NCBI GenBank assembly: GCA_947683425.1
Contig: CANTUQ010000119.1
Coordinates: forward strand, 4,675,001-4,739,000
Direction: 5' to 3'
DNA: 64,000 bases
Source of the DNA: Excoecaria cochinchinensis
Taxonomy: Eukaryota; Streptophyta; Magnoliopsida; Malpighiales; Euphorbiaceae
Position 1 is the stretch's first letter. Every line of letters starts with the position of its first letter. Below, piece after piece: positions 1 to 11,550 of the stretch. A model generated the notes under the pieces. It made no database searches. It was given only the letters and a program-made list of their open reading frames with translations, and was not told where the DNA came from. Made by a program: the position numbers and the translations under genes.

Positions 1-801
1 CCTCATCTCCGAAAAAATCTTCATCAGTTTATATTTTAAATCCTCGTAGGCAATTTATTAAAGTTTTATAACCAGAAGAGCAAAGCTTAATAGAAAATCA
101 TAGCTTTTATAGGTTGATCGATTTTATATTTCCAAAAGGATTTCACTTTTTAGAAGAATGCCCAGACAAGACCAGGAAAATCTATGAGATGATATTAGTT
201 GACACGGACTCCATCGTAATCGAGCACAATTATAATCACGATTCCACTAAGATAAACTACAGCAAAGTAAAGATCTTTAGAATAATGACTCTAGCAGAAT
301 AGGGATTGAGACCCTATTCTTTTAAGCTTTTAACAGGATATTTAGCTCGAAGTCAATACAGTTATTATGACTATCAGGACGCATGGTTGAAAGCCTTCTT
401 TCTCAGAAACTATAATCATTCGTGGTTTTTCTACTTTTCACCTAAGCTTTCAGGATTTTATCTGAATTGGATTCTTAGGTGCTTTGACTTTTTTGGACCT
501 ATAGAAGCCATTTGTCCTCCACAGGTTCTTCAGGGCTATGCAAACTATAAAAAACTTCATCAAACAAAGATTAATGATTCCATACTTCTGTTTTGTAATG
601 AGTTCAAAATTCCATGGATAATAACATGGAATTACCATGTTCCTACTGATTCAGCCCTTCCCATTTTTTACCGAAAATACCAAGTAAAGTGGTGGGACTC
701 CCTTTAAGAACAAAGGGCTAATATAGTAGCTGTTAGGGAAAAGTTCGATAATGATAAATTTACTTTTTTGGATAAAAGACCAGTCCATTCAAAATAAAGC
801 C
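1..801 (+). pseudogene. Viral polyprotein C-terminal region, copy 1
   Basis: Carboxy-terminal part of a caulimovirid-type polyprotein. It is rich in aromatic residues, with recognisable pieces such as YYDYQDAW, HSWFF and FKIPWI followed by VKWWD. I know this block from endogenous pararetrovirus polyproteins of flowering plants, where it lies downstream of RNase H; its function is not known to me. A TAG at 300-302 replaces the Trp codon of the second copy (near 54397), and a TAA sits at 705-707. Homology with copy 2 continues in frame to about 798. The start is cut by the window edge. It is a dead gene. Confidence 0.7.
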
Positions 802-1544
802 CAGAGTTTGCAGCCACCAAAAATCAGCTTATCAGCCTCCTTATGTCAGCATCATTAGAACAAAAGGTTGCGACGATCTTAAGCCAAGTATCATCAGAGA
901 AAGCCAATTCATCAACACAAGAGGTGGTCCCACAGTGCACCATTTTATTGACTCCCAAGACCCATATGACGATATTGCAATAATGTAAAAAAAAAGTATT
1001 TTCACTAACCTCTTTTGTAGGTACCTACAGTAAAGATTCTCCAACTCAACATCAATAATTCTTCAGACCACTTTCCAGCTCATGAAAGCAATAACTCTTC
1101 AGACAACACTTTTATCATGGCCAACAAAGAAAGATTCTTCAGACACATTTTCAGGCACACTATCTCCATTTTTTAAAAGACTCCGAGTGACTCAACTCAT
1201 GAAAAGGCGCATTATCAGAAGCATGCCCATCAAGATAAGGATTACTTTTCAAAGTTCAAATAATCATCAGACAACGCATCAGCCTCAATAATGCAGAATT
1301 TTCAAATTATCTTCTTCAGTCTATTTAAGCATATCATTTCTTCAAGACAGAGAAGAGCCTTTTCTTGAATAAGAAAAATTAGAGAAGTCAAGAATAAAAA
1401 ACCTTTAGTTATATCCACCTCTCATTGTAATAAGTCTTTAGATCTTCAATTAATATTCACTAGAAATTGTTCATGTACTTCATCTTCCTCTTCCCAACCT
1501 TGTAATATTTCTTCAAAATATAATACATCAGCTATTTTGTAAGT
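802..1544 (+). promoter_or_regulatory. Viral intergenic region, copy 1
   Basis: Non-coding stretch between the polyprotein end and small ORF a, conserved in the second copy at 54912-54968 plus 58891-59576. A splice-acceptor-like string lies at 1004-1022: branch-like CTAAC, pyrimidines, then TGTAG/GT. It is kept in copy 2 as TTGCAG/GT at 59042-59058. A TATA-like tattta occurs near 1322, and AATAA strings follow near 1370-1400. In caulimovirids the large intergenic region carries the promoter and polyadenylation signal. The assignment here is by position only, and I did not find the expected tRNA-Met primer site. Confidence 0.45.
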
Positions 1545-1765
1545 ATGGATCATTTTGTTCATCATTTTATTGATGCTTTATCAGCTTTAGATTTTTTTAA
1601 AAATATAGAAAAGGCTTTACTCAGGCAAGAATTATTAAGTTTAAGAGAAGTTATAATTTAACAACATTCAGAATTGCATTTAGATGGTTTTTGCGATTGT
1701 CAAGACTTTCATAGGAAATAGATTTTAATTAATATTTTACTATCTTTTCTACAACATATTTCTTA
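1545..1765 (+). pseudogene. Small viral ORF a, copy 1
   Basis: Reading frame from ATG 1545 that matches copy 2 at 59577-59792. It has a TAA at 1659-1661 and a TAG at 1719-1721. The product would be about 70 residues with a Leu/Glu-rich helical stretch, then FCDC followed by a Cys/His pair. It is the first of three related small ORFs (a, b, c) that share a CDC motif and a hydrophobic end. The function is unknown. Confidence 0.5.
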
Positions 1766-1770
1766 AAACA

Positions 1771-1991
1771 ATGTCTTCGCCATTAGAAGACGTAAATATG
1801 TCTTCAGCATCATCATTATATGTGTCATCCGGCCCTGCATCTTGACCATCATCTGCTCCTGTATACGAAATTTGCATGGATAAATTTATAGATTTATTAG
1901 GATTTATAGATTTAGCAGAAAGAGAATCAGCATTATATCTAAAAGCTCAATTAGAAGGTTATTTAGCATTTATGAAAGAAGAAACAGATAT
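1771..1991 (+). pseudogene. Small viral ORF b, copy 1, 5' part
   Basis: Begins at ATG 1771 or at the second in-frame ATG 1798. The start is Ser-rich, followed by an acidic helical stretch with SALYLKAQLEG. A TGA at 1843-1845 interrupts it. E1 is inserted after codon gat/at of the TSD, and the rest of the ORF resumes at 25511-25609. Copy 2 (59824-60111) is open throughout. The function is unknown. Confidence 0.55.
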
Positions 1992-3271
1992 TGTAGACAC
2001 CGGGTTCTGAGACAGCCCAAATCGGAGTTATCCAATGATGATAAGATGCCTCCTCACAGGCAAAAAGGTTAAAAATGATGATTTCCTTATCAAATTTGCA
2101 TTTTAGAATGAAAAATAAAAATTAATAAAAAAATAATTTGAAAATTAGATTTGAAAAATAGGGTTTAGAAATTGTAGTATTTTTAGTTAAATTAAAAAAA
2201 AATTATTTTCCCGAGTGTGGGCGGGGCAGTGTGCAGGCGAGCGGAGCGCGCTGCGCTGACGGGCGTTGGTCGCCCTTGTTTCGCCGAAAAATGCCAATTT
2301 CGCCCAAATATCAGTTTTTTTTTTTTTATTTTTTCACCTAAAATTTAATTTTCTATCCCATTTTTTAGGGTTTTTAATGATTTTTTCCATTTTTAAAATT
2401 TAAAATAACTAATATCTGATTTAATTAAGTTTTCTTTTCATTAATTAGTTAGGTTTTGACTTTTTCTTGATATAAATAGAAAATGATGGAAAGAGAAAAG
2501 GGGGGATTTTCATTTTAGGATTTTTTCTAATTTTCTTGTCTTCTTCTCAAAACTCTCTCTAGCTTTTACTGAATTTTTCGCCAACAAAATAAGAAAAATA
2601 GAAAAGTTCAATTCTTTTTCCAATAGAATTTCTTCTAAAATGTTTTAGATGGAATTTTGTTGATGGAAAATGGATTTTTGAGACAAATAAAGTTTTTTTT
2701 TCACTTAAGTTTTTTCAATGATTTTTATTTGAATCCGTTTTTGGTGAAAAAAAGATTTTGAGACAAACAAAATAATTGTTTGTTCTTGAAACCTAATTTT
2801 TCATTTGATTTTCTAAAGAATAAGTTTTTTTCATGAATAATTTTTTTGTTGAGATAAACAAAATAATTATTTGTTCTTGAGAACATTTTTATCAATAAAA
2901 ATCATTCTTTAGGTAAAGAAATTAATTCTTTATTCTTGAAGAATTTTTATTTTTCTTTCATCATATTTTTCAACCATATTCATTTCTTGGAATAAAATTT
3001 CAATTTATATCATATTCAATTCTAATCTTGCAAATCAAAAACAAGGAAATCAATTAATTTTTTTCTCGTCGAATTCGAATTCTGAGGGTAAACATTCTGG
3101 GCTTGATCTTTTATTTTTTTATTATTTTGTTCATATTTAATTTATTAACATGTATATTTTTATTGTTTTCATTTATTTATTTATTTTATTATTTGTATAT
3201 TTGTTTTATTTAATATGTTTATATATTATTATTATCATTATTAATATGATTACGGTTATTATTATCATTTT

Positions 3272-3291
3272 ATTATTATAATAATAATAAT

Positions 3292-3382
<91 letters not shown>
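3272..3382. repeat. (AAT)n/(ATT)n microsatellite forming an inverted repeat
   Basis: A run of AAT triplets is followed directly by a run of ATT triplets, so the two halves are self-complementary and could form a long hairpin. The 3' LTR has only the ATT half (about 24118-24150), so the AAT half or its expansion is specific to the 5' LTR. Confidence 0.9.
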
Positions 3383-4307
3383 TTCATCATTCTTTTATTC
3401 ATCATTAATTTTATCATTGTTATTTATTTATTATTTATTCATTTACTTTTTTATTTTCGTTATTATTATTATTATCATGTTCATACTTTTATGTATTAAT
3501 TCATTAACATGTTTTATTTATTTTAATCACATCATTTAATTCTTTTGTCTTTCATAATCCATTTTTTCATTTATTTTGAATTGTTAACATTTTAATTCAT
3601 TTGTCATCTTGATGTCATCTTATTTTTATTTTATTTTATTCTATTATTCATTATATGTTTAACTAGTTTAATTGATTTAATTACTAACATTATTTCATTT
3701 GTGTTTTATTTTTATTTTACAACTTATTTTCTTCGCTTAGGCATTTTCGCAAGCACACGGGGAGATCCAAAAGGGTCGTTTAATTTGATCATTTATTTTT
3801 TTTATTACTTGTATTATTTGCATTAGTTGCTTTATTTATTTTGTCAAATGTAATGTTGTAATAAAATTGTTCATTTTAGGCACGCTAAAAAGAAAATCAC
3901 AAAAATATTTCTATTAATTAACTTAGAACTTTTTTTCAAATAAAAATGGGACCAATGTCCTAGTTTTTCGTACCCAAATAAACCATCACCTTTAAGACCT
4001 TTTTTCTTAAGCATGCATGCGAGGACCAATGTCCTCATTTTTAACAAATAGCCCATTTTATGTATGATTTATATTTTATTTACAATGGGGGTTGTATCCC
4101 ACCCCTAGTTTTGTTGTAATTTTTTTCATATGCTTTATTTTAATTATGCTCCATTTACCGCTTTTCTTGTATGGATAACCTGCGCTTTAATTAAATTGAA
4201 CTGAATTGAATGAGAAATGGGAGGAAACACTAAATTGAAAACTCAATTATAAACTTAACCAAGGTATGAATAAATGGGAAGTCCCGAACCTTTTTTGGTC
4301 TTTGGGC

Positions 4308-4650
4308 TCAGCGAGGCGAGAGGGCCATCTCAATGTTCTATTGGGGTGGAGCCTCCAAGAGACCTCTTGTGTCCCGGAAAAAAGGCTCAACTTGCATAGT
4401 CCTAGGCTCCACGAGGAGAGAGGGCTATCCTAATGTTCTATTAGGGTGAGGCATCCAAGACACCTCTGGCTTGCCCAAGTGCGAGGCGATAGGGCCATCC
4501 TAATGTTCTATTAGGGTGGGGCCTCCAAGACACCTTCGGCTTGCCCAAAATGGACATCGCAGCGCTGTCTTAGGCTCACTGAGGCTAGACGACCTTTTCC
4601 AATGTTCTATTGGGTAGCGACTCCAAGAAACCTCCTTGTTGCCCAAAATG
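4308..4650 (+). repeat. Degenerate tandem repeat at the LTR end (about 90 bp units)
   Basis: About four units share the core GAGGCGAGAGGGCCATC, then AATGTTCTATT, a GGG-rich string, CCTCCAAGA and CACCTC. The same array occurs in the 3' LTR (about 25075-25420) and in shorter form in the E2 LTRs (30270-30480 and 48090-48300). Confidence 0.75.
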
Positions 4651-4747
4651 GATGCACTTGTAATTTCTTACAAGTTTTCATGAACCTCTCTCGAATGCCC
4701 TAAAAGCGGGCAGTTCGGGGCGACCCGAGGTTCGGCACACATCACAA

Positions 4748-4765
4748 TGGCGACTCCACTGGGGA
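4748..4765 (+). promoter_or_regulatory. E1 primer binding site (tRNA-Arg type)
   Basis: TGGCGACTCCACTGGGGA begins one base after the 5' LTR. Its complement matches the 3' end of a plant tRNA-Arg(ACG), including CCA, with a single mismatch as I recall that tRNA. Priming by tRNA-Arg is the usual state in Ogre-type elements. Confidence 0.8.
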
Positions 4766-5811
4766 TAATACTCAAGACTTCGCTTCGAAAGTACTTTGGT
4801 TAAAAATTATAATTTAGCTTTAATTTAAAAATTTCATCCTTTTTTGAAACTGCATTACATCTCATTAGAGCCTTAGATCTATGCTAGTTTGGTCCCTCTT
4901 TCAATCCCGGTGTGTTCCCGAAGCACAACCCTATGTTCACTCAATGTAGGGAAGTGTTAAGGATAATCACCAGCCCAAGCCTCGTACCATCATGGTATAT
5001 TAAATGGAGACCCGATCGGTCATTACGCTCATCATAAGCTAGACTCGTTGGCAGGGACCATGCTTGGGTAGACCTAAAGTATCATCACCCTGACCAAAGC
5101 TCATGTCATGGCAATAGATACTTCCCCTAGGTGGTATAAACCGTAATACCTTGCTTTCTATATAGATCATTACATATTAGACAAACCCCGATAATTTAAT
5201 TAGTCACCTAATCAAAGGCTTTTATGCCCAGATAGGACCATGTCAATTTATTCGGACTGCCTAAATACATAATGGTCAAAATCCATGCGTATGCACATTT
5301 GTTAAGGGAGGTTATGCTGCCGATTTTCCACTAAGCACCATGCGCGTCCACCCATAGTTCAAGCCCACTTAGGACAGAGACTATACAACCTCGTGTGTGG
5401 GGGCAATAAGGTTGGAAGGATCTATCTGCTTGCATGTGGTCGTGGATGATGCATTGCATATTCATGTCATTCATGCACAAATAAAATTTTTTATTTCTTC
5501 CCTATGTATAAATCCTATTCTTTGCATATAATTATTATATGTACATATCATCCTGTGTATAATTTTTACATGTTTCACGTGTATCATTGTAGTCTCTTTA
5601 GCCATCGAGGACCACTTGCATAGCACGATCATGCATTACATATTATTCATGCATCATTCCAACTATTTGATTTTTCAGCCATCAAAGACCACTTTTGTAG
5701 TTGGTTAGGGGTTTCAATGGCTACCTTATCAAAGGGTCTCGATTAAGAGACTAGAATCAAAATCAAGTGCGATTAACAGGCATTCAGAAGAATTTTCAGA
5801 AATGGCCAATT
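4766..5811 (+). promoter_or_regulatory. E1 untranslated leader
   Basis: Stretch between the primer site and the gag start, without a long ORF. It is clearly similar to the E2 leader (30618-31538). The most conserved part is around 4880-5060, including GTGTTAAGGATAATCACC and GCCCAAGCC, and the part around 5300-5440. It may carry packaging or translation signals; this is inferred from conservation only. Confidence 0.6.
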
Positions 5812-6195
5812 CACCGAGAGAGGTAAATACAACCCAGGACATGGTTGCCTAAGAAGTTGGTAGGAGGTTCAAAGAATTTGAGAACAGGATGATGGCCATG
5901 ATGGGCAATTTAATGGCAGTAAGGGCTCAGCCCGCTAGGCCAAACCCAAATCCCCCTCCTGGAGGTCAGAATGAACAGTAGGAGGACAGAGAGGACCCAC
6001 TTGAGGAGGTTCATCCACCACCAATGGATTTGAGGGCTACCACATCTACGGGCCAAAGAAGAGGAGGCCCCCATAGGCTAGAAAATGATTATATAGAGGA
6101 TGAATATGAAGAACCCATTGTGGTAGGAGGTAAGGCACTTCAGACAGAGGAGGCCATATGGAAGAAGATGGAGGAAAAGTTCCAGGTGATGTCCC

Positions 6196-7762
6196 TGATA
6201 AGTTCAAACCTATGTTGTTTTTATGTGAATTTTCAGCTCACTTTTGAGTTTAGAAGTCCTTATTTCAATGTGTTTTTGTTAAAGTATTTTTAGATTTTGT
6301 TTGATACACTAAAGTGAGTTTTTATGTTGTTTTCGGTGTTTTAGGTGGCTTACACGGAGGTGAGGAAGTTCCATACCGCCATGTACAATGAAAAGTATCA
6401 GAGTGCAGCAAAAGAACATCACACGACGGTAAGGATCTATCTTACCGCCGTGTACATCGGGACTTTGAGTTACGTAGGAGGCTACACGGAGGTAAGGAAT
6501 TCTCTCACTGCCATGTGAAGCGTGATTAACGGCGCTGTACATGGGAGCAAAAATTCAAAGAGGCTGACCGAAAGCCGTTTACACGGCGGTAAGAACCGTC
6601 CATACCGCCGTGTAAACAAAAATATTTCAAAGAACTGTCATCCAGTTTGCAGTTACACGGCGGTGAGAGCTTCTCATACCACCGTGTAACCCAAAAATCA
6701 TGCATGTGAATAAAATCTGCACAAAATCAAAGATTGTCATGCCACCGTTTGACTTTAACTGTTATATAGGGGCTGAAGTTAAACATTAAGGGGGATCTTT
6801 TTTTGGAACGAAAGTCAGAGATTATTTTTTCTCTGCAACCTAAGTAGATTTTTCATATATTCTTAGAATTAATTATTCAGTTGGGATTGCTTTGGAGAAT
6901 TTGGGGGATTGGAGAATTTATCATTCATTTTCGAAGTCTTATTAGCTGATTCAGTTTGAAGAATGTCATTTTTGATTATTGTAAGAATTTCATTTTCAGA
7001 TCTCAAATGGGAAATATCAATTTCTCTCTATTTAATTTAGTTTTTTATTTCAATCATGAGTGAGTAGTTTCTTTTCTTGTTAAGGGATGCCTTGAATCCC
7101 TAATAACCATGTGAATGCTTTGTGTGGATTGATTTATGCATATGCTTCAGTTTTATCTTCTCTAAATTAATTTGTTTGTTATTGAAATTAATGCAAGTTT
7201 GAGATTGATCTACCGTGATAATCTTTGATTGTAATTCGTTTCATGAACTTACACATACTCTGTTCTATTTCTATCGATTTTCATTGATTTGATGAAACCG
7301 GGATGGTAGGACCATCTAAGCTCAGGACTTAAGACTTGTTTTGATTACTAATTTATGTGCTAAATCTGGGATGGTAGGTACATGTTTTAGAGAAGCTGGA
7401 TCCGAAAGGCAGGCTAGGGTATAGGCTAGGTTGTTCACTGAATTGCATATGAAATTATTATGTTTAAGCATTTGCATGGTATTATGGGAAGAATGGGTAT
7501 TCCTTAGCAAGATCTGTTAATCATTTTATCAAATCTTTATTAAAATTGATTATTTTAACGTTGTTGAATTAATTATTTCATCAGTTATTTTTCTTAATTT
7601 TGCATTACATAACTTATCACTCTCAACAATTGGGAATTCTTTAGCATACAATTATTTATCAACGCTTGCACAATTCAGTCCCTTGGGTACGATAACTCGG
7701 GGTCTTAAAAATTACCCCACTGTATTACTTGCCGATTCAGTACACTTGTTGAGGTCGCGTCA
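6196..7762 (+). mobile_element. S1: Athila-like solo LTR
   Basis: 1567-bp insertion beginning TGATAAGTTC and ending GCGTCA, flanked by the 5-bp duplication gtccc (6191-6195 and 7763-7767). Removing it restores alignment with E2 gag. The end, with GGGTACGATAACTCGG and TACACTTG, resembles LTR ends of Athila-type elements as I recall them. It contains five hairpins at 6349-6690. A related, truncated copy is S6 (from 60559). Confidence 0.8.
6349..6690. repeat. Array of five imperfect hairpins in S1
   Basis: Five inverted repeats of about 34-39 bp at 6349-6386, 6421-6454, 6481-6518, 6578-6616 and 6652-6690. Each has the form ACACGGNGGT-A/G...TACCGCCGTGT. The fourth is a nearly perfect stem (TTTACACGGCGGTA with its complement). 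Spacing is about 60-95 bp. The same kind of array is found in S6 and in S3. Confidence 0.8.
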
Positions 7763-10700
7763 GTCCCGGATGCTGATAATGGGAAAAAGGATAAACCCGA
7801 GGATAAGGAGCTGGAGGGAGAGGATCTAGTCCCTCTGAATTTCAAATTACCTGATGTTCTAAAGTTTGATGGTACATCGGACCCTACCGCACACATCAAG
7901 CAGTATTCCCTGGTAATGAAGGGTACTACGTTGACAAAGAGGGAGAAGATAGAGTACTTCTGTTTGAGTTTAACAGGTCCTGCGGTGCACAGGTGTCATG
8001 GACTGGACAGAAGAACTAAAGAAGATTGGGATCTACTGACAGAGGAGTTCCTCAAGCAGTACAATTGCAGCACAAGAATGGAGGTCACTCTGAAGGATCT
8101 AGAGCTACTTCAATAGAAGTCGGGACAATCATTCCATGAGTACCTAACTCGATGGAGGAACCAGGTAATGGAGATGAAGAGAAAGCAAGATACCCCAGAT
8201 CAGATCAGGTTATTTATCAGCAATGCCAGACCATATTTGAAGAAGGCACTCAAGTTAAAGGGATTAAAAGATTGGGAATTGTTGCCAACTATGGTTATGG
8301 CGGTACAAAGTTTAAAGGGGGCTCTAGCAATAATAACGAGAATGATGGTGATGAAAGGGCTGAAGCATTGGTCACTGAGATAGCCGTGCACTGCGAATCC
8401 AACTTAGTTAAACTATTATCCTAGTATCTTGATCATTTCACCAAAGAATGGAGATTGCAACCACTGTCGCCAAGGCCAGCCGCGAGCCAAGGAAGGCTAG
8501 GACATAGAGCATATTGGTATTGTGTATATCATCAGCACACAGGGCATAAAACAGATTATTGCCGCGCTCTGAGGGAGTGCATACAAAAATGGGTTGACAC
8601 TGATCGGATTTCAGATCCAAGGTAGAAGAGAAAGAGATAGAACAATTATCACCAATCTTGGGGACACGGTCCAGAGAAGGGGAGCCTGAGGTGTTAGAAG
8701 ATTTTCAAGCAATTTGTGTAACACCCCAAAATGTACCCTAGAAGGATTTGTGTATTTCTAGGGATTTTGACGATCGAAATCGTGTGATGTGATGGTCGGA
8801 GTGATTAAGTAGTAGGAAGAGATATGATCAGAATTAAGAAAAAGAGAGCCAAGGGTATTTCGATAATTTCACATATAGGGATTTAATTGAGTGGAATAAA
8901 TAAATATGAGGGCTAAATTTTGAGAATGGATCATTTATATGCCGAATGTATGTAAGTTGTGGTGTTAAGGTGTGTTGAAAGGATGAATTCGGTATTAGCG
9001 CAAAAGTTTCGGCAAGTGCGGCCAATTGCAAATTTGTAAGGTATTAATTTAGGACTTAATTAAAGGGGATAAGATTTAATTGTGGGCCAATGTAAAATTA
9101 TATTTATGTATTATGTGAAGGAGGGATTAAAAAGGAGTTAAGGGACCAAAAAGGGGAATTATCAAAAAAAAATCTATTGAGGGCCAATAGGAAGAGGACA
9201 TGTGGCATTTAAGATAGGTTTAACTTAATTAAGAGAGAGTGAGAGCATATTTTTTTGTTCATCCTCCTCCTCCCTCACGTTACTTTCCATTTTTCTCTTT
9301 TTCCCTTCCTCTTATTCTTCATCTCATGCCTTCCTCTCTCATTCCTTGCAAGCCCTAAGTTGTGTATAATGGAAAGTGCAGCTCAAGTGTTCTTGGTGAG
9401 AGTTTTGGCGTGATAGGGTAAGTTGTGGATTTTAATTTATGAAATATTTCCTCTTTGTTCAATTAGAAATCTTAAGTAATATTCTATGTTTTGATGAGGA
9501 AATTGGAATAATAAAACTGAAGAAAGAGTGTGGAAGCAAGAAGAGCAACCATTGAACCTAATGGAGTAAAGGAGTTTGAGGTTTGGGAAAAGTTATATGC
9601 TTTGGTGTGAATTCTTAATTATTGATTTGTGTATGAATGAATTTCTGTTTTGAAGTGTATTTTATTTAAAATTTGATTGGTTGTGTTGATGTGGTTGTGT
9701 GGATTGGCTTGGGTTAGAGAATTTGAATTTTTTTGGGGATGCTCTGTCCAGATTTCACTAGACCTTTAGTGTTTGTTTTAATTATAAGTCAAGCTATAGA
9801 TGTCCAAATGAGATGAAACTAGTTCCATTTGAAATCTAATTCATTTATCAAAAATTGTCTCTGAAGGACCGAAATCTAATTTTGGGTCTAAGATCCTTGA
9901 AATGGTAAAAATTGTGGTGTCTGTACTTAGACGGGTTCATGAGAGCAGTGTAGGTTGTGTAGCTCATATCTGGAGTTCTAGATGTCCAATTGATCTGAAA
10001 TTTGTTGTATTTGAAAGCTAACATCCTAATAAAAATTTGATAAGATAAAGTTTTGGCTAAAAACGAGTTTTAGTGGGTCATTTAGACGGTACAATGTCAG
10101 GGCGAGAAGCAGTCACGTACATCTATTTTCGTAGGGCAAGTGGCGGAGGCTTCTGTCGCGAGCGCAACAGAACCATCTTGCTGAAGGTATTTTCTCTTAT
10201 TTTTAGCCTTATAGTTGGTATAAACCCTTTCCCATCTTTACCCTTGTCTAGGTTATGTATTTTATAATGTTTTGTCTTCCGAAATCCACCCGAACACCCT
10301 TGGAACCTCTTGAGACTTATTTATCATATGTTTAGAGTTTGGAAATGAACAAATAAATGGTTATCACTTGGGAATACAAATGTCTAAGGCTATAAATAAG
10401 AATATTGACTTAGTTATTTAGAAGTTTAATGAATCGAACACTTTCGAGTATGTTCATTTTAAAATTGATTTATATTATGTTAGGCAATTTGAAGTGGAAT
10501 TCTATAACTTACATTTTGAACTAGTAGAGTTACAGGGTTGGACTCCCAATTCTTCGGGATACATATGAAGTTTAGAATATTCTTTTGAGTTCAAACCAAA
10601 GCATGGAAACTTAATTGGACATGAAAGAGAGAGTATCAATTGAACCCTAGTAGTGCCTTGGTGTCTATTAAGAATAATTGTGGTACATTGTGTAAGACCT

Positions 10701-11040
10701 ATAAAAGTTTGTGAGCCTTTAATGATTCAAGACCTGAGGGGAGTTATTTATAGTTAGAATTGGTATGAGATGTTAAGAATGAAATAAATGATGGTATTAA
10801 GCGTGTAATAAATCGAAATTGAAATGAATCTTTTGTATCTCAAATAGTTTTAGTTCTACTACTTAATTACAGAATGATTCTTAATCAATTGAGTAATTTG
10901 AGAGAATTCTATTGAAATTCTTTGGTTCTATGTATGAATTTAGGGAAAATAATGTTCATGAAAATTAGTTACGGACATGACAAAAGTAAGTATGTTCCTA
11001 TGCGAAGGGTATACAAGTGCGAGATGAAAGAAGGGTGATG

Positions 11041-11205
11041 CTTGGCTCTATCGCGAGCGTGACAGAGGTCATCTAATTCTTATCGAGGTCGCGACTCAGG
11101 TCGCAAACATGATTCCTAGTGTATGGTTGGCTCTGTCGCGAGTGCGGCAGAGACCATTTAGCTTTCTGTCGCGATCGCGATAAGGTTCGCGAGCGCGACT
11201 CTTTT
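11041..11205. repeat. CG-rich hairpin cluster in S2
   Basis: Repeated short inverted motifs of the type CTGTCGCGAGYGCGRCAGAG, four or so in 165 bp. One more is at about 10140-10175. Similar strings occur in S4 (near 53948) and S5 (56040-56200 and 56635-56660). Confidence 0.65.
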
Positions 11206-11550
11206 CTGTGCCTTGTATATATATATATACAATTGATTGAACTATTTGACATGAGTTTTGGCTTGTGGTCTACATGTGACATAGTGTATAATTTATGACA
11301 TGTTATACCATGTAAGTTAGTGGTAATAATTTGTGGAGCATGAATTAAAAGTAATGTGATTGTAATTAAAAGTTATGAATTGTTATATTTTATATGATCC
11401 ATTGTTTTCATTTTTGAATAATTTATGCATTTGATTGTTATGCGACTATAATAAAAGTATGTGCTTTTGGGAAAAGGTATAAAATTATAGCATGAACATT
11501 ATTAAAGGAAACAAGTATGTGTTAGCCTGCGTTAGTCGAGTCGTGGATAG

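Larger units (their letters stand above)
1..1991 (+). other. Endogenous caulimovirid (pararetrovirus) segment V1
   Basis: First piece of an integrated plant pararetrovirus. It holds the end of the polyprotein, an intergenic region, small ORF a and the first part of small ORF b. The whole stretch aligns by eye with 52399-60000 of the window once the insertions there are removed, so it is the neighbouring head-to-tail copy. It ends in the 5-bp duplication gatat (1987-1991) made when E1 inserted. The undisrupted sequence can be seen in the second copy near 60010. All genes are decayed. Confidence 0.8.
1992..4746 (+). repeat. E1 5' LTR
   Basis: 2755-bp LTR matching 22734-25510. It contains a GC-rich palindromic block (about 2212-2280), shorter than its partner in the 3' LTR. 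It also has AT-rich T-tract sequence, a triplet microsatellite, paired GGACCAATGTCC motifs (3947-3958 and 4022-4033), and a degenerate tandem repeat before the end. No coding capacity is seen. Confidence 0.88.
5812..8716 (+). pseudogene. E1 gag remnant, split by solo LTR S1
   Basis: Gag of Tat/Ogre type. The start ATG 5812 (MANSP) lines up with the E2 gag start at 31539. The sequence is interrupted at 6195 by S1 and resumes at 7763. The retrotransposon gag domain runs about 7850-8300 (KFDGTSDPTAHIKQYS and the conserved EDWDLLTEEFLKQY). A Cys/His segment CVYHQHTGHKTDYC lies near 8519-8560. Stop codons occur early (TAA near 5850) and near 8115. Homology to E2 fades at about 8640. It is non-functional. 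Confidence 0.8.

Noticed and set aside
1195..1215. TTATCAGAAGCATG as a viral tRNA-Met primer site
   Set aside because: It does not match TGGTATCAGAGC well enough; no convincing viral primer site was found.
4748..4765. Possible tRNA gene fragment
   Set aside because: Only the 18-base 3'-end complement is present, at the place of a primer site.
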